The notes under the pieces were generated by a model. It was given only the letters and a program-made list of their open reading frames with translations, did not search any database and was not told the origin of the DNA. Positions 1 to 8,495 of a stretch of 64,000 bases of DNA are shown here, one piece after another (positions within the stretch are counted from its first letter, which is position 1; each line of letters opens with the position of its first letter). The DNA comes from Streptomyces sp. ERV7 (GTDB lineage Bacteria > Actinomycetota > Actinomycetes > Streptomycetales > Streptomycetaceae): the NCBI RefSeq assembly GCF_001653515.1, contig NZ_LYOY01000040.1, positions 620,001-684,000 on the forward strand, in the 5' to 3' direction. Made by a program: the position numbers and the translations under genes.

Positions 1-2
1 CG

Positions 3-1175
3 GCCGAAGCGGGGCTGCGGGCGGTCAACGGCCGCTGGTACCAGGCCAGTGTGCGCCTCAACCGCCTCTTCAGCGGCATCTTCCCGCTGCTCATCTCCCT
101 GACCGGACTGGGCACGACGGCGGTGGTGCTGGCCGGCGGCCACCAGGTCGCATCCGGCGACATCTCGGCCGGCGAATGGGTCCTCTTCCTGGAGGCCCTG
201 GCCCTCTTCTGGTCGCCGGTCGCCACCATCGCCTCCTTCTGGCAGCAGCTCCAGCAGGGCCTCTCGGCCGGGGAGCGGATCTTCGCGCTGATCGACCGGG
301 AACCCGCCGTCCACCAGAGCGCCCAGCTGCCCCCGCCCCGTCTGCGCGGCGCACTCGAACTGCGCGGCGTCAGCTTCCGCTACACCCCCGAGCGGCCCGT
401 CCTCCACGACATCGACCTCACCGTCGCGGCCGGGGAGACCGTCGCACTGGTCGGCCACACAGGGGCGGGCAAGTCCAGCCTGGTGCGCCTGCTGACCCGC
501 TCGTACGAGTTCCAGGAAGGCAGCCTGCTCGCCGACGGCCGGGACGTGCGGACCTTCGACCTGGCGCAGTACCGGCGCTGCCTCGGCGTGGTCACCCAGA
601 CGCCCTACCTCTTCTCCGGCACCGTCGCCGAGAACATCGCGCTGGGCCGGCCGGGCGCCGACCGCGCGGCCATCGAGGCCGCGGCCCACGCGGTCGCCTC
701 CGGCGCCTGGCTGCGGCAGCTGCCCGACGGCCTCGACACACCGACCGACGAAGGCGGCCGCAACCTGTCGACCGGGCAGCGGCAGATCGTGGCGCTGGCC
801 CGGGTGTTCCTGCAGGACGCCCCGATCTTCATCCTCGACGAGGCCACCGCCAGCGTCGACCCGCTCACCGAGGCCCAGATCCAGGAAGGACTCGACGCGC
901 TCGCGGCGGGGCGCACCACCATCGTCGTGGCGCACCGGCTCCCCACCGTCCGCAAGGCCGACCGCATCGTCGTCGTCGACGACGGGCGCCTCGTCGAACA
1001 GGGCGACCACGCCACCCTGATGCGGCAAGGCGGTGCCTACAGCCGCCTCTACCGGCAGTACTTCCACCATCAGCACCCCGACCACGACCCCGCCGACGAC
1101 CCGTCCGGCACCGGGCGGGCGCCGGTCGGCGCGGGGCCGCACCTAGCGGAGGCCAGCGATGCCCTCGACCACTGA
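3..1175 (+). CDS. ABC transporter, permease-ATPase fusion, 3' part only
   Basis: The reading frame is open through the window's left edge, so the start lies outside; about 390 residues are visible. The first ~110 residues carry the last hydrophobic helices of an exporter-type membrane domain (IFPLLISLTG..., WVLFLEALALF). A complete nucleotide-binding domain follows: Walker A GHTGAGKSS, Q-loop (VTQTPYLFSG), ABC signature LSTGQRQ, Walker B IFILDEATAS and the switch histidine in VVAHRLPT. This is the layout of MsbA/LmrA-like half-transporters, which work as dimers and usually export a lipid, peptide or natural product. The stop overlaps the start of the acyl ligase by 17 bp, implying co-transcription and perhaps one biosynthesis/export unit. 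The substrate cannot be read from the sequence. Confidence 0.93.
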   Translation, partial: AEAGLRAVNGRWYQASVRLNRLFSGIFPLLISLTGLGTTAVVLAGGHQVASGDISAGEWVLFLEALALFWSPVATIASFWQQLQQGLSAGERIFALIDREPAVHQSAQLPPPRLRGALELRGVSFRYTPERPVLHDIDLTVAAGETVALVGHTGAGKSSLVRLLTRSYEFQEGSLLADGRDVRTFDLAQYRRCLGVVTQTPYLFSGTVAENIALGRPGADRAAIEAAAHAVASGAWLRQLPDGLDTPTDEGGRNLSTGQRQIVALARVFLQDAPIFILDEATASVDPLTEAQIQEGLDALAAGRTTIVVAHRLPTVRKADRIVVVDDGRLVEQGDHATLMRQGGAYSRLYRQYFHHQHPDHDPADDPSGTGRAPVGAGPHLAEASDALDH

Positions 1176-2715
1176 ATCCGCCGCCACGCTGTGGGAGCTC
1201 ATCGACCGGGCCGTACGCCTCTCCCCCGCGGCCACCGCCGTACGCCAGGGAACGCGGGCCCTCACCTTCCGCGAACTCGCCGACCGCGTCGAGACCACAG
1301 CACGCCGCCTGCGCACGCGCCTGCCCGCCGACGGCGGAGGAACCGTGGGCCTGCTCTTCGAGAACACCGTGGAGAGCACGGTGGCCTTCCTGGGCGCGCT
1401 GTACGCGGGCGTACCCCTCACGCCCCTCGAACCCGACAGCACCGAGCCCCATCTCCTGGGCGTGCACCGGGACTTGGGACCCCTGCACCTCGTCGGTCGG
1501 CAGGCGAGGCTCAGCACACTGGCCCCTCCCGCTGCCACCTCACTCGCCGCCCGGTGGCAGGGCGGTGTCCTCATCGACGTGGACGAGCTCACCGCCCGCC
1601 CCGGCGCGGCGGCCCCGTCGGCGCCGCTGCCCGCGCCGCCGCCCGACGCCCCCGCGCTCTACCAGTACACCTCCGGCTCGACCGGCGAGCCGAGGGCCGC
1701 CGTGCACTCACAACACGACCTGGTCCGCGGTGGCGAGATCTACGCCCGCACCTACGGCATCACCCCGGCCGACCGGATTCTCGCGGCCGTACCCCTGCTG
1801 CACTCCTTCGGCATGGTCGCCGCGCTCGCCACCGCGCTGCACGCCCGCGCGGAGCTCGTCCTGCTCGGCCGGTTCGCACCGGCCGAAATGCTCCGGGCAC
1901 TGCACCAGCACGCCTGCACCATCGTGGTGGGCACCCCGCTCGCCTATGACCTGGCGGCCCGTTCGGCGGCCTCGCGCAGCGAGACGTCCCGCCCGGGCGA
2001 CACCGTACGGCTCTGTCTGTCCTCCGGGGCGGCCCTGCCCCCGGCCGTGGCGGACCGCTTCGCCCAGCACTGCGGCCCGGCCGTCCAGCAGGTCTACGGA
2101 AGCACCGAGGCCGGTGTCGTCGCCGCGCAGCTCCCGCAGCCGGACGGCACGGCCGATGCCGGGGTGGGCAGGCCGGTGCCCGGGGTACGGATCCGCCTGG
2201 TGGACGAGGAGGACCGACCGGTTCCGCCGGGCGGCACGGGCGCCCTGCTCGTGCGCACCCCCGCCATGTTCACCCACTACCTCGGCCACCCGGGCCCGTC
2301 CGAACGAGCCTTCCGCGACGGCTGGTACGTCACCGGCGACCTGGCGCGCCTCGACGGTGACGGCCGTCTGCACCTGGTGGGCCGCAAGGAGTCCTTCATC
2401 AACGTCGGTGGCAAGAAGGTCAATCCCCTGGAGGTCGAAGCGGCCCTGCTGGCCCACCCGGCCGTCGCCGAGGCCGTGGTCTGGGGCGAGGTCGTGGAGG
2501 AACAGACCAGCGAGCGCGTACGGGCAGCCGTGGTGCCGTGCTCCCCGCTCAGCGGGGCCGCGATCACCGCGCACTGCCGTGACCGGCTCCTGGCCCATCA
2601 GGTGCCCGCGACGATCGAGTTCGTGGCGTCGCTGCCCAAGACCTCCCTGGGCAAGATCCGCCGCGCGGCCGTGGCCGGAGCCGCCCCCGCACGGCACCGG
2701 GACGACACGGCCTGA
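1159..2715 (+). CDS. AMP-dependent acyl-CoA synthetase/ligase
   Basis: A 518-residue member of the ANL superfamily, which activates a carboxylic acid as acyl-AMP and passes it to CoA or a carrier protein. Core motifs are intact: the phosphate loop YTSGSTGEPR, the A5 motif YGSTEAG, the A7 aspartate in GWYVTGDLARLDGDG, the hinge around GRKESFINVGGKKVNP, and the C-terminal catalytic lysine in LPKTSLGKIRR. The ATG lies inside the end of the ABC transporter gene behind GGAGG, so the two are translationally linked. The length and the short N-terminal domain suit benzoate- or short-acid-CoA ligases, but substrate is inference. No carrier protein is encoded in the visible part. Confidence 0.92.
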   Translation: MPSTTESAATLWELIDRAVRLSPAATAVRQGTRALTFRELADRVETTARRLRTRLPADGGGTVGLLFENTVESTVAFLGALYAGVPLTPLEPDSTEPHLLGVHRDLGPLHLVGRQARLSTLAPPAATSLAARWQGGVLIDVDELTARPGAAAPSAPLPAPPPDAPALYQYTSGSTGEPRAAVHSQHDLVRGGEIYARTYGITPADRILAAVPLLHSFGMVAALATALHARAELVLLGRFAPAEMLRALHQHACTIVVGTPLAYDLAARSAASRSETSRPGDTVRLCLSSGAALPPAVADRFAQHCGPAVQQVYGSTEAGVVAAQLPQPDGTADAGVGRPVPGVRIRLVDEEDRPVPPGGTGALLVRTPAMFTHYLGHPGPSERAFRDGWYVTGDLARLDGDGRLHLVGRKESFINVGGKKVNPLEVEAALLAHPAVAEAVVWGEVVEEQTSERVRAAVVPCSPLSGAAITAHCRDRLLAHQVPATIEFVASLPKTSLGKIRRAAVAGAAPARHRDDTA

Positions 2716-2725
2716 CCCGCCTCGT

Positions 2726-2760
2726 GGTGGTGCCCCGGCCGTGCGAGCCGGGGCACCACC
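2726..2760. terminator. Bidirectional hairpin terminator
   Basis: A perfect 14-bp GC-rich stem (2726-2739 pairing with 2747-2760) with a 7-nt loop sits between the convergent acyl ligase and the DLH-fold gene. It can terminate both. Confidence 0.8.
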
Positions 2761-2779
2761 GCGCAGCCGAGCGCCGTCG

Positions 2780-3535
2780 TCAGCAGGCCGTTGACGGGCC
2801 CGCGCCGGCTCGCTCCGTGACGGGCACGCATTCATCAAGCAGGTCGACGATGTCGCGCCAGGCCCGCTGCGCGTGCTTCGGGTGGTAGCCGACGCCGGGG
2901 CGCACGGCGTGATCGACTGTCGGGTGGTGGAAGGCGTGCAGGGCCCCGCCGTAGAAGACGATGCGCCAGTCGACGCCCGCGGCCTGCATCTCCGCGGCGA
3001 AAGCCTCCCGTTGAGCGGGCGGCATGATCGGATCCTCCGATCCGACCCCGGCCCACACCGGACAGCGGATGCGTGACGCCTCGCCCGGTCGGCCCGTGGT
3101 CAGGGCGTTGACCGTCCCGATCGCGCGCAGGTCGACGCCGTCGCGCCCGAGTTCCAGCACGATGGCGCCCCCGGTGCCGTAGCCGATACCGGCGATCCTG
3201 TCGGGGTCGGTCCGTGGTTCGGCGCGCAGCACATCGAGTGCCGCGTGACCGATGTCCCGCATGCGGTCCGGGGAGGCGAGCAGCGGGGTCGTGTGCGCCA
3301 GCATCTCCTGTGGGTCGCTGAACCAGCGCCCGCCGTTGATGTCGAAGGCCAGTGCCACATAGCCGAGTTCGGCGAGGGCGTCGGCCCGGCGGCGCTGGAC
3401 GTCGTTCAGCCCCGGCCCCTCGGGCCCGACCAGAACCGCCGGCCGTCGATCGGTACCGGCCGGAAGCGCGAGATGTCCGATCATGGTCAGGCCGTCGGCG
3501 GGATAGGTGACCGTGCGCGTGGTAACCGTCGTCAT
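2780..3535 (-). CDS. Dienelactone hydrolase-fold protein, nucleophile replaced
   Basis: A 251-residue alpha/beta-hydrolase of the dienelactone hydrolase type. The start is set at the ATG giving MTTVTTRTVTYPADG, where family similarity begins; an in-frame ATG 33 codons further upstream adds non-conserved sequence. At the nucleophile elbow, where the family has G-x-C-x-G-G, the sequence reads GIGYGTGG, with glycine in place of the cysteine. The later acid and histidine regions (ALHAFHHPT) look normal. The protein is either non-catalytic, uses another residue, or belongs to a subfamily in which this substitution is usual. It is convergent with the acyl ligase. Confidence 0.82.
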   Translation of the reverse strand: MTTVTTRTVTYPADGLTMIGHLALPAGTDRRPAVLVGPEGPGLNDVQRRRADALAELGYVALAFDINGGRWFSDPQEMLAHTTPLLASPDRMRDIGHAALDVLRAEPRTDPDRIAGIGYGTGGAIVLELGRDGVDLRAIGTVNALTTGRPGEASRIRCPVWAGVGSEDPIMPPAQREAFAAEMQAAGVDWRIVFYGGALHAFHHPTVDHAVRPGVGYHPKHAQRAWRDIVDLLDECVPVTERAGAGPSTAC

Positions 3536-3793
3536 GACTGCACCGTAATGATCGTCGAGGCCGATCGGGCCGGTCTTCACCCTCGGCGGAACAGCGGACG
3601 CCATACGAAGCCGGGCCCTGTCGGGGCGGCCCACCCAGCGGCGTGGTCATGTCACCGGTCTGCGACAACGGTGTCGTGGAACGACGACGCCGGTATCCCG
3701 GCGGCACACAGGCCCCTCATAGTGATCAAGTAAGTACGTACCGAGGAGCCGAAGCCGCTCCGGCTTCAACCACTGGATAGCAAGGGGCCTTTC

Positions 3794-4468
3794 ATGTCCG
3801 GCAACCGTCGCACCGCCTTATTCCTCTCCGCAGCCGTCGTCGGCGGCGCCATGCTGATGACGGCGTGCCAGGACGAGGACTCGGGCGCAGCGAAGGGCTC
3901 TTCGTCCTCCACTCCGGCCGACACGTCGGTGACCCCGCCCGGCTCCTCGGCCACGGGCGGCAGTCAGGGCGGTGGGAAGGGCTCGGGCGGGAAGAGCTCC
4001 GGCGGGCCGGGCACAGCCGCCGGGACCGGCTCCGGCACGAACGGCAAGGCCGGCAAGTGCCGTACCGACCAGCTGAAGATCACGGCGAAGGACGCCACCA
4101 TCACCGGCGACTCCGACAACACCGTCGCGGTGGAGTTCAAGAACAGCGGCGGCCGGGACTGTGCGATATCCGGGTACGCGGGCGTCGACCTGAAGACCGG
4201 CGCGGGCTCGCTGTCCGCGAAGCGCACTGGCCAGAAGGCCGATTCGATCGTCCTGAAGAGCGGGCAGTCGGTGGCCTTCGGCATCTCCTACCCGGTCAAC
4301 AAGTCGGGCGGCTCCGGCGTCCGCATCACAGGACTTCTGGTGACCCCGCCCAACGAGACAAAGACGGTCGCCCTCCGCTGGCCGGGCGCCGGCACGCTGC
4401 CCGTCACGGAAGACGGCGGCTCCCCCGTGAAGGTCGGCCCGGTCGGAAGCGCCGGACAGGGCGGCTGA
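3794..4468 (+). CDS. DUF4232 lipoprotein, with TTA codon
   Basis: A 224-residue secreted lipoprotein: basic start, hydrophobic stretch and lipobox LMTAC near residue 26. A low-complexity Ser/Gly/Thr/Lys linker (about 30-90) follows, then a DUF4232 domain beginning CRTDQLKITAKD. The family's function is unknown; members are common in actinomycete envelopes. Codon 9 is TTA (3818-3820). This is rare in Streptomyces and normally makes translation depend on the bldA leucyl-tRNA, hence on late growth or development. A short 7-bp hairpin (3751-3767) lies in the leader just upstream. Confidence 0.88.
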   Translation: MSGNRRTALFLSAAVVGGAMLMTACQDEDSGAAKGSSSSTPADTSVTPPGSSATGGSQGGGKGSGGKSSGGPGTAAGTGSGTNGKAGKCRTDQLKITAKDATITGDSDNTVAVEFKNSGGRDCAISGYAGVDLKTGAGSLSAKRTGQKADSIVLKSGQSVAFGISYPVNKSGGSGVRITGLLVTPPNETKTVALRWPGAGTLPVTEDGGSPVKVGPVGSAGQGG

Positions 4469-4514
4469 ACGCGCTCTGCTCGCGCCGGGCGAACAGGGCC
4501 GTTCTCGTCGAACG

Positions 4515-4550
4515 AGGGCCGCACCCCGTACGGAAACGGGGTGCGGCCCT
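4515..4550 (+). terminator. Strong hairpin terminator
   Basis: A perfect 15-bp stem (4515-4529 with 4536-4550) and a 6-nt loop lie 47 bp after the DUF4232 gene and before the converging TetR gene. It probably serves both. Confidence 0.85.
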
Positions 4551-4593
4551 CACGCGCGAGCACGACCCTCGGGCGCCCTGCTGCCCACTGACA

Positions 4594-5169
4594 TCAGGGC
4601 CGGCGAAGTTCCACGGTGATGGCCTCGCGGAGCAGGTCGCGGGCGCGCTGGAGGGGGATGGTCTCGCTGAGCCACTGCTGGCTCAGTCCTTCGGTGAGGG
4701 CCACGAGACGTTCCGCGGCGGCCTGGGGCGCGATGTCGGGGGCGGCCTGGCCGACTGCCTGGGCCTCGATGATCAAGGCGGCGAGGTCGTCGCTCCACTG
4801 CGTGGTCGCGGTGGCGAGCTGGGCGCGCAGATCGGGGTCGAAGATGGCGGTGGCCCGCAGTTCGCCCCAGGCCGCGCTGTTCTCCCTGACGTGGGTGTCG
4901 TCCTGGAGTTCCCTCAGGAGGATGGCAGTGAGCTGGGTACGGGGATCGGCGGAGGTGTCCAGGGGTGCGTCGGTGTAGTCGACGGCGCGCTGGTTGATGA
5001 ATTCCAGCGTGCGTCGCAGCAGCCCTGCACGGTCCTTGAAGTGGTAGTAGATCAGAGCAGTGGAGACACCGGCCTCGGCGGCGATCTCCTCCACCCGTAG
5101 CCCCCGTACACCTCGGCGGGCGATGAGCCGGGCGGTGGCCTGGAGGATCTGGGTGGGCCGGTCCGGCAT
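4594..5169 (-). CDS. TetR-family regulator
   Basis: A 191-residue TetR/AcrR repressor. The N-terminal helix-turn-helix is clear (IAAEAGVSTALIYYHFKDR at about residues 28-46), followed by the all-helical ligand domain. The ATG at 5169 is chosen because AGGAG sits eight bases upstream; an upstream in-frame ATG adds 13 unlikely residues. The gene is divergent from the exported agmatine deiminase, and the 86-bp gap contains a perfect inverted repeat (5225-5246) that is the likely operator for both. The regulator therefore probably controls itself and the deiminase in response to a small ligand, possibly agmatine-related (inference). Confidence 0.9.
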   Translation of the reverse strand: MPDRPTQILQATARLIARRGVRGLRVEEIAAEAGVSTALIYYHFKDRAGLLRRTLEFINQRAVDYTDAPLDTSADPRTQLTAILLRELQDDTHVRENSAAWGELRATAIFDPDLRAQLATATTQWSDDLAALIIEAQAVGQAAPDIAPQAAAERLVALTEGLSQQWLSETIPLQRARDLLREAITVELRRP

Positions 5170-5224
5170 CGGGCGCTCCTGAAGATCAGCACGGGGATGG
5201 GGTCTCATGATGCCCTACACTGTT

Positions 5225-5246
5225 CCTGACTAAATTATCAGTCAGG
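5225..5246. promoter_or_regulatory. TetR-type operator
   Basis: Two perfect 7-bp arms (CCTGACT and AGTCAGG) flank an AT-rich 8-bp centre between the divergent TetR and deiminase genes. The right arm overlaps the deiminase Shine-Dalgarno (AGGAGG at 5243-5248), so bound repressor would lie directly over the deiminase start region. Confidence 0.75.
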
Positions 5247-5255
5247 AGGTTGATC

Positions 5256-6407
5256 GTGCGCATGTCCCGACGCCGGACCCTGCAGACGGCCCTGTTCGGT
5301 GCGCTGGGCGTGCCGCTCAGCGCGTGCGGTACCCAGGACAGTGACCGCGCCGAACCGGGCGGGGCCAGTACGTCGCCGGTGGCAGCGCCGTCGGCCGGGG
5401 GCTGGCGCATGCCCGAGGAGACGCATCCGCACGAGCTGACCTACATGTCGTGGCCGACCCGGCGGATCTGGAGCTCCGACATCCGCGGGGTGCGGGCCGA
5501 TATCGCGGGGATCGCACGGGCCGTCGCCCAGTTCGAACCGGTCGTGCTGCTGGCCAACGAGCAGGACGTGAAGGCCGCCCGGCAGGCATGTGGCTCCGGG
5601 GTGGAGGTCATCCCGGTCGCGGTGGACGACCTGTGGATGCGTGACACGGGCCCCACCTTCGTACTCGGCCCGCAGGGGATCGCCGGAGTCGACCTCAACT
5701 TCAACGGCTGGGGCAACAAGCAGCCCCACGACCATGACGGCCGGGTCGCCCGTGCCGTCCTGGATGACGAGCGCGTCAAGCGGATCCCCGCACCGATCAC
5801 CGGCGAGGGAGGCGCGATCGAGGTCGACGGCGTCGGCACGCTGATGGCGACCGAGAGCTGTCTGGTCAACGCCAACCGCAACCCCGGCAAGTCCCGCGAG
5901 GACATCGAGCGGGCACTCAAGACGCTCTTCGGAGTCACCACCGTGATCTGGGTGGACGGCGTCAGAGGCCACGACATCACCGATTACCACATCGACGCCC
6001 TGGCCCGGTTCTCGGCGCCCGGGACCGTCGTGATGAGCACCCCCGACCCACAGGCACCCAAGGATGTCTGGACGGCCGCCTACCACCAGGCCCGTACCGT
6101 CCTGGAGCGGGCCGTCGACGCCCGTGGCCGGAAGCTGGAAATCGTCGAGCTGCCCGAGCCGGTCGACATCGGCCGCCGCGGCAAGGAGTTCCTGGCCAGC
6201 TACGTCAACTACTACGTGGCCAACGGCGGCGTCGTCATGCCCCGCTTCGGGGACAAGCGCGCCGACGCCGACGCCGCGTCCATCGTGCGCGATCTGTACC
6301 CGGGCCGGAAGGTCGTCCAGGTGCCGGTCGACACCCTCGGCGAAGGCGGCGGAGGCATCCACTGCGCCACCCAGCAACTCCCCAAGACCGAACGCACCTC
6401 GGGCTGA
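5256..6407 (+). CDS. Exported agmatine/peptidyl-arginine deiminase family protein
   Basis: A 383-residue guanidino-group hydrolase of the agmatine deiminase (PPAD) family. The GTG at 5256 is preferred, 7 bases from AGGAGG; ATG 5262 is the alternative. The N-terminus is unusual for agmatine deiminases, which are normally cytosolic: an RRR stretch then a hydrophobic segment ending LSAC. That resembles a Tat and/or lipoprotein signal. Catalytic features are present: DLWMRDTGPTF, GEGGAIEVDG, the His of GHDITDYHID, and the active-site Cys in GGGGIHCATQQ near the C-terminus. It probably hydrolyses agmatine to N-carbamoylputrescine outside the membrane, or acts on another guanidino compound. It is divergent from a TetR regulator with a shared operator. 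Confidence 0.87.
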   Translation: MRMSRRRTLQTALFGALGVPLSACGTQDSDRAEPGGASTSPVAAPSAGGWRMPEETHPHELTYMSWPTRRIWSSDIRGVRADIAGIARAVAQFEPVVLLANEQDVKAARQACGSGVEVIPVAVDDLWMRDTGPTFVLGPQGIAGVDLNFNGWGNKQPHDHDGRVARAVLDDERVKRIPAPITGEGGAIEVDGVGTLMATESCLVNANRNPGKSREDIERALKTLFGVTTVIWVDGVRGHDITDYHIDALARFSAPGTVVMSTPDPQAPKDVWTAAYHQARTVLERAVDARGRKLEIVELPEPVDIGRRGKEFLASYVNYYVANGGVVMPRFGDKRADADAASIVRDLYPGRKVVQVPVDTLGEGGGGIHCATQQLPKTERTSG

Positions 6408-6420
6408 ACGCGGCCCCCGC

Positions 6421-6675
6421 CGAGGCGGGCCGATTCGCGGATTCTCCCGCGTGCCGTACGTGGGCGCCGGAGACGCGCGAGTGGATCGAGGCCATGGCGG
6501 CGCGGGTCTTGGCGGGGTCCCGGCTGCCGAGGACGACGACGGCGCCGGTGGCGGCGAGCTGCTCCGCGACGAAGTAGCCGATCCCGGCGTTCCCCCCGGT
6601 GACCAGGAAGGTCCTGCCCTCGGCGGACGGCAGCCGGTGCACGTTCCACGGTCGGCTCTGGGACGCGGAAACCAC
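6421..6675 (-). pseudogene. Short-chain dehydrogenase remnant, N-terminal only
   Basis: From a GTG at 6675 behind AAGGAG, about 70 codons encode the start of an SDR: the Rossmann motif TFLVTGGNAGIGYF, then GAVVVLGSRDPAKTRA. Similarity ends near GAHVRHA and the rest (catalytic YxxxK, substrate region) is absent; the 3' side runs into the end of the deiminase gene. This is a truncated gene left by deletion. The 3' boundary is approximate. Confidence 0.72.
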
Positions 6676-6825
6676 GGTGACAGGCTCCTTGCGGTCGGAG
6701 GCAGCGCGCTCGGGGGGGGAGCGACAACCCGCCCAAGGTCGCAACCTCCACCGACATACCGCCGACAGCCCGCGGTCACCGCCGACAGGCTTCCGACATC
6801 CGTCCCAAGTGCCGAAGAAGAGCCG

Positions 6826-6859
6826 CCGGGCGGCGGGCGGCGCCCCTCCCGCCGCCCGG
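6826..6859 (-). terminator. Terminator of the permease gene
   Basis: A perfect 12-bp GC stem (6826-6837 with 6848-6859) with a 10-nt loop starts 4 nt past the permease stop codon. Confidence 0.75.
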
Positions 6860-6863
6860 TGGT

Positions 6864-8279
6864 TCAGCGTGCCGCGGCCGCCCGCTGCCGCACGTACCCG
6901 GTCGCGGCCAGGGCGAGGGCCAGCCCACCGGTGAAGTACACCTGCACCCGCGTCCCGGAGTCGACGGCCATGAGGACGAGCACGCCCACCACACCGGCGA
7001 GGGCCACCCAGGTCAGATACGGGAAGAGCCACATCCGGACCGCGAGCTTCTCGGGCGCCTCGCGCTCCAGGCGGCGGCGCAGCACCAGCTGGGACACCGC
7101 GATGAAGCCCCACACGATCAGCACGACCCCGCCGACCATGTTGAGCAGCCACGCGAAGACGGTGGTGGGCCACCAGTACGACAGGAGCACGGCGAAGAAG
7201 CCGAACGCGCACGAGGCGAGCACCGCATTGCGCGGGACCCGGCCGGAGAGCCTCCCGAGGAAGGCGGGGCCCTGGCCGCGCGAGACCAGCGAGTAGGCCA
7301 TGCGCGAGGAGCCGTAGATGTTGGCGTTCATCGCGGAAAGCAGCGCGACGAGGATGACGACCTCCATGACCCGCGCACCGCCGGGCACGCCGAGCCGGTC
7401 CAGGACGGCGGCGTACGGGCCGGCGTCGGTGACGGCCGGGTCGTTCCACGGGATCAGGGTGACGATCACCAGCATCGAGCCCACGTAGACGATGCCGATC
7501 CGCCACATCGTCGTCTTCACCGCCCTGGCCACACCGCGCACCGGGTCGTCGGACTCGGCGGCCGCGATGGTCACCGTCTCCAGGCCGCCGTACGCGACGA
7601 CCGAGGCGAGCAGCCCGACGAGCAGTCCGCTGACTCCGGTGGGCAGGAATCCGCCGTCGTGGACGAGGTGCGCCGTACCGGGGGAAGAGGTGCCGGGCAG
7701 CAAGCCGAGGACCGCCAGCGTGCACAGGATGAGGAAGAGCGCGATGGCACCGATCTTGAGGGCGGCGAACCAGAACTCGAACTCGCCGAAGTTCGACACG
7801 GCGGCGAGGTTGGCGCCGCAGAAGAGCGCCATGAACGCCAGCACCCACAGCCAGGACGGGGTGCCGGGGAACCAGCCCTGCATGATGTGGGCGGCGCCGA
7901 TCGCCTCGATCCCGACGCCCACGACGAGCAGGGTCCAGAACATCCACCCGGCGGTGAACCCGGCCCACGGGCCGATCGCACGGTCGGCGTGCACGGAGAA
8001 CGATCCCGAGGCCGGGTCGGCCGCGGACATCTCGCCGAGCATGCGCATCACGCACATCACCAGCATGCCGGACAGCGCGTAGGCCAGCACGATCGACGGC
8101 CCGGCGGCGGCGATCCCGGCACCCGACCCCACGAACAGCCCGGCCCCGATGACGCCGCCGAGGGCGATCATCGAAAGATGCCGTTGCTTGAGCCCGTTGG
8201 AGAGCGGTGCGCCCTGCCGGCTCTCGTCCTGCTGGCGCTCGTCCTGCTGCGGGGATGGGGAGGTGAGTGTCGGGCTCAT
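6864..8279 (-). CDS. APC-family amino acid permease
   Basis: A 471-residue membrane transporter of the amino acid-polyamine-organocation superfamily. After a ~30-residue hydrophilic Gln/Asp-rich N-terminus comes the family hallmark around ALGGVIGAGLFVGSGAGI, then about 12 hydrophobic helices. The match is closest to the GABA/aromatic/asparagine permease group (YhdG/GabP/AnsP-like), which is sodium- or proton-driven. The ATG giving MSPTLTSPS is used because it directly precedes the hydrophilic tail; no strong Shine-Dalgarno is visible. The gene stands alone, divergent from the VOC gene. Nearness to the deiminase gene could suggest amine uptake, but that is speculation. Confidence 0.88.
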   Translation of the reverse strand: MSPTLTSPSPQQDERQQDESRQGAPLSNGLKQRHLSMIALGGVIGAGLFVGSGAGIAAAGPSIVLAYALSGMLVMCVMRMLGEMSAADPASGSFSVHADRAIGPWAGFTAGWMFWTLLVVGVGIEAIGAAHIMQGWFPGTPSWLWVLAFMALFCGANLAAVSNFGEFEFWFAALKIGAIALFLILCTLAVLGLLPGTSSPGTAHLVHDGGFLPTGVSGLLVGLLASVVAYGGLETVTIAAAESDDPVRGVARAVKTTMWRIGIVYVGSMLVIVTLIPWNDPAVTDAGPYAAVLDRLGVPGGARVMEVVILVALLSAMNANIYGSSRMAYSLVSRGQGPAFLGRLSGRVPRNAVLASCAFGFFAVLLSYWWPTTVFAWLLNMVGGVVLIVWGFIAVSQLVLRRRLEREAPEKLAVRMWLFPYLTWVALAGVVGVLVLMAVDSGTRVQVYFTGGLALALAATGYVRQRAAAAR

Positions 8280-8495
8280 ACGGAGGTGCCTGTCCAATTG
8301 CTGAGATCGAAGTACGTCCGATTGTGAGACGAGAAAGCGATCTTCCGTCCACTCTGTCCGGTATCCGGGAATTCCCCTCACTTAGGGTGACCAGGGCCGT
8401 ACGGGCCGCGGCGCTATTTACTTGAACTCTCACATTGTTTATCGTCGGTAGTGAGGCCGCCACCTCCCGCCTCGCCGCCCTCCCAGGGAGACCCC

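Noticed and set aside
176..2794. 872-codon open frame across the ABC transporter and ligase
   Set aside because: Arg/Pro/Ala-rich shadow of two well-supported genes in another frame; no domain.
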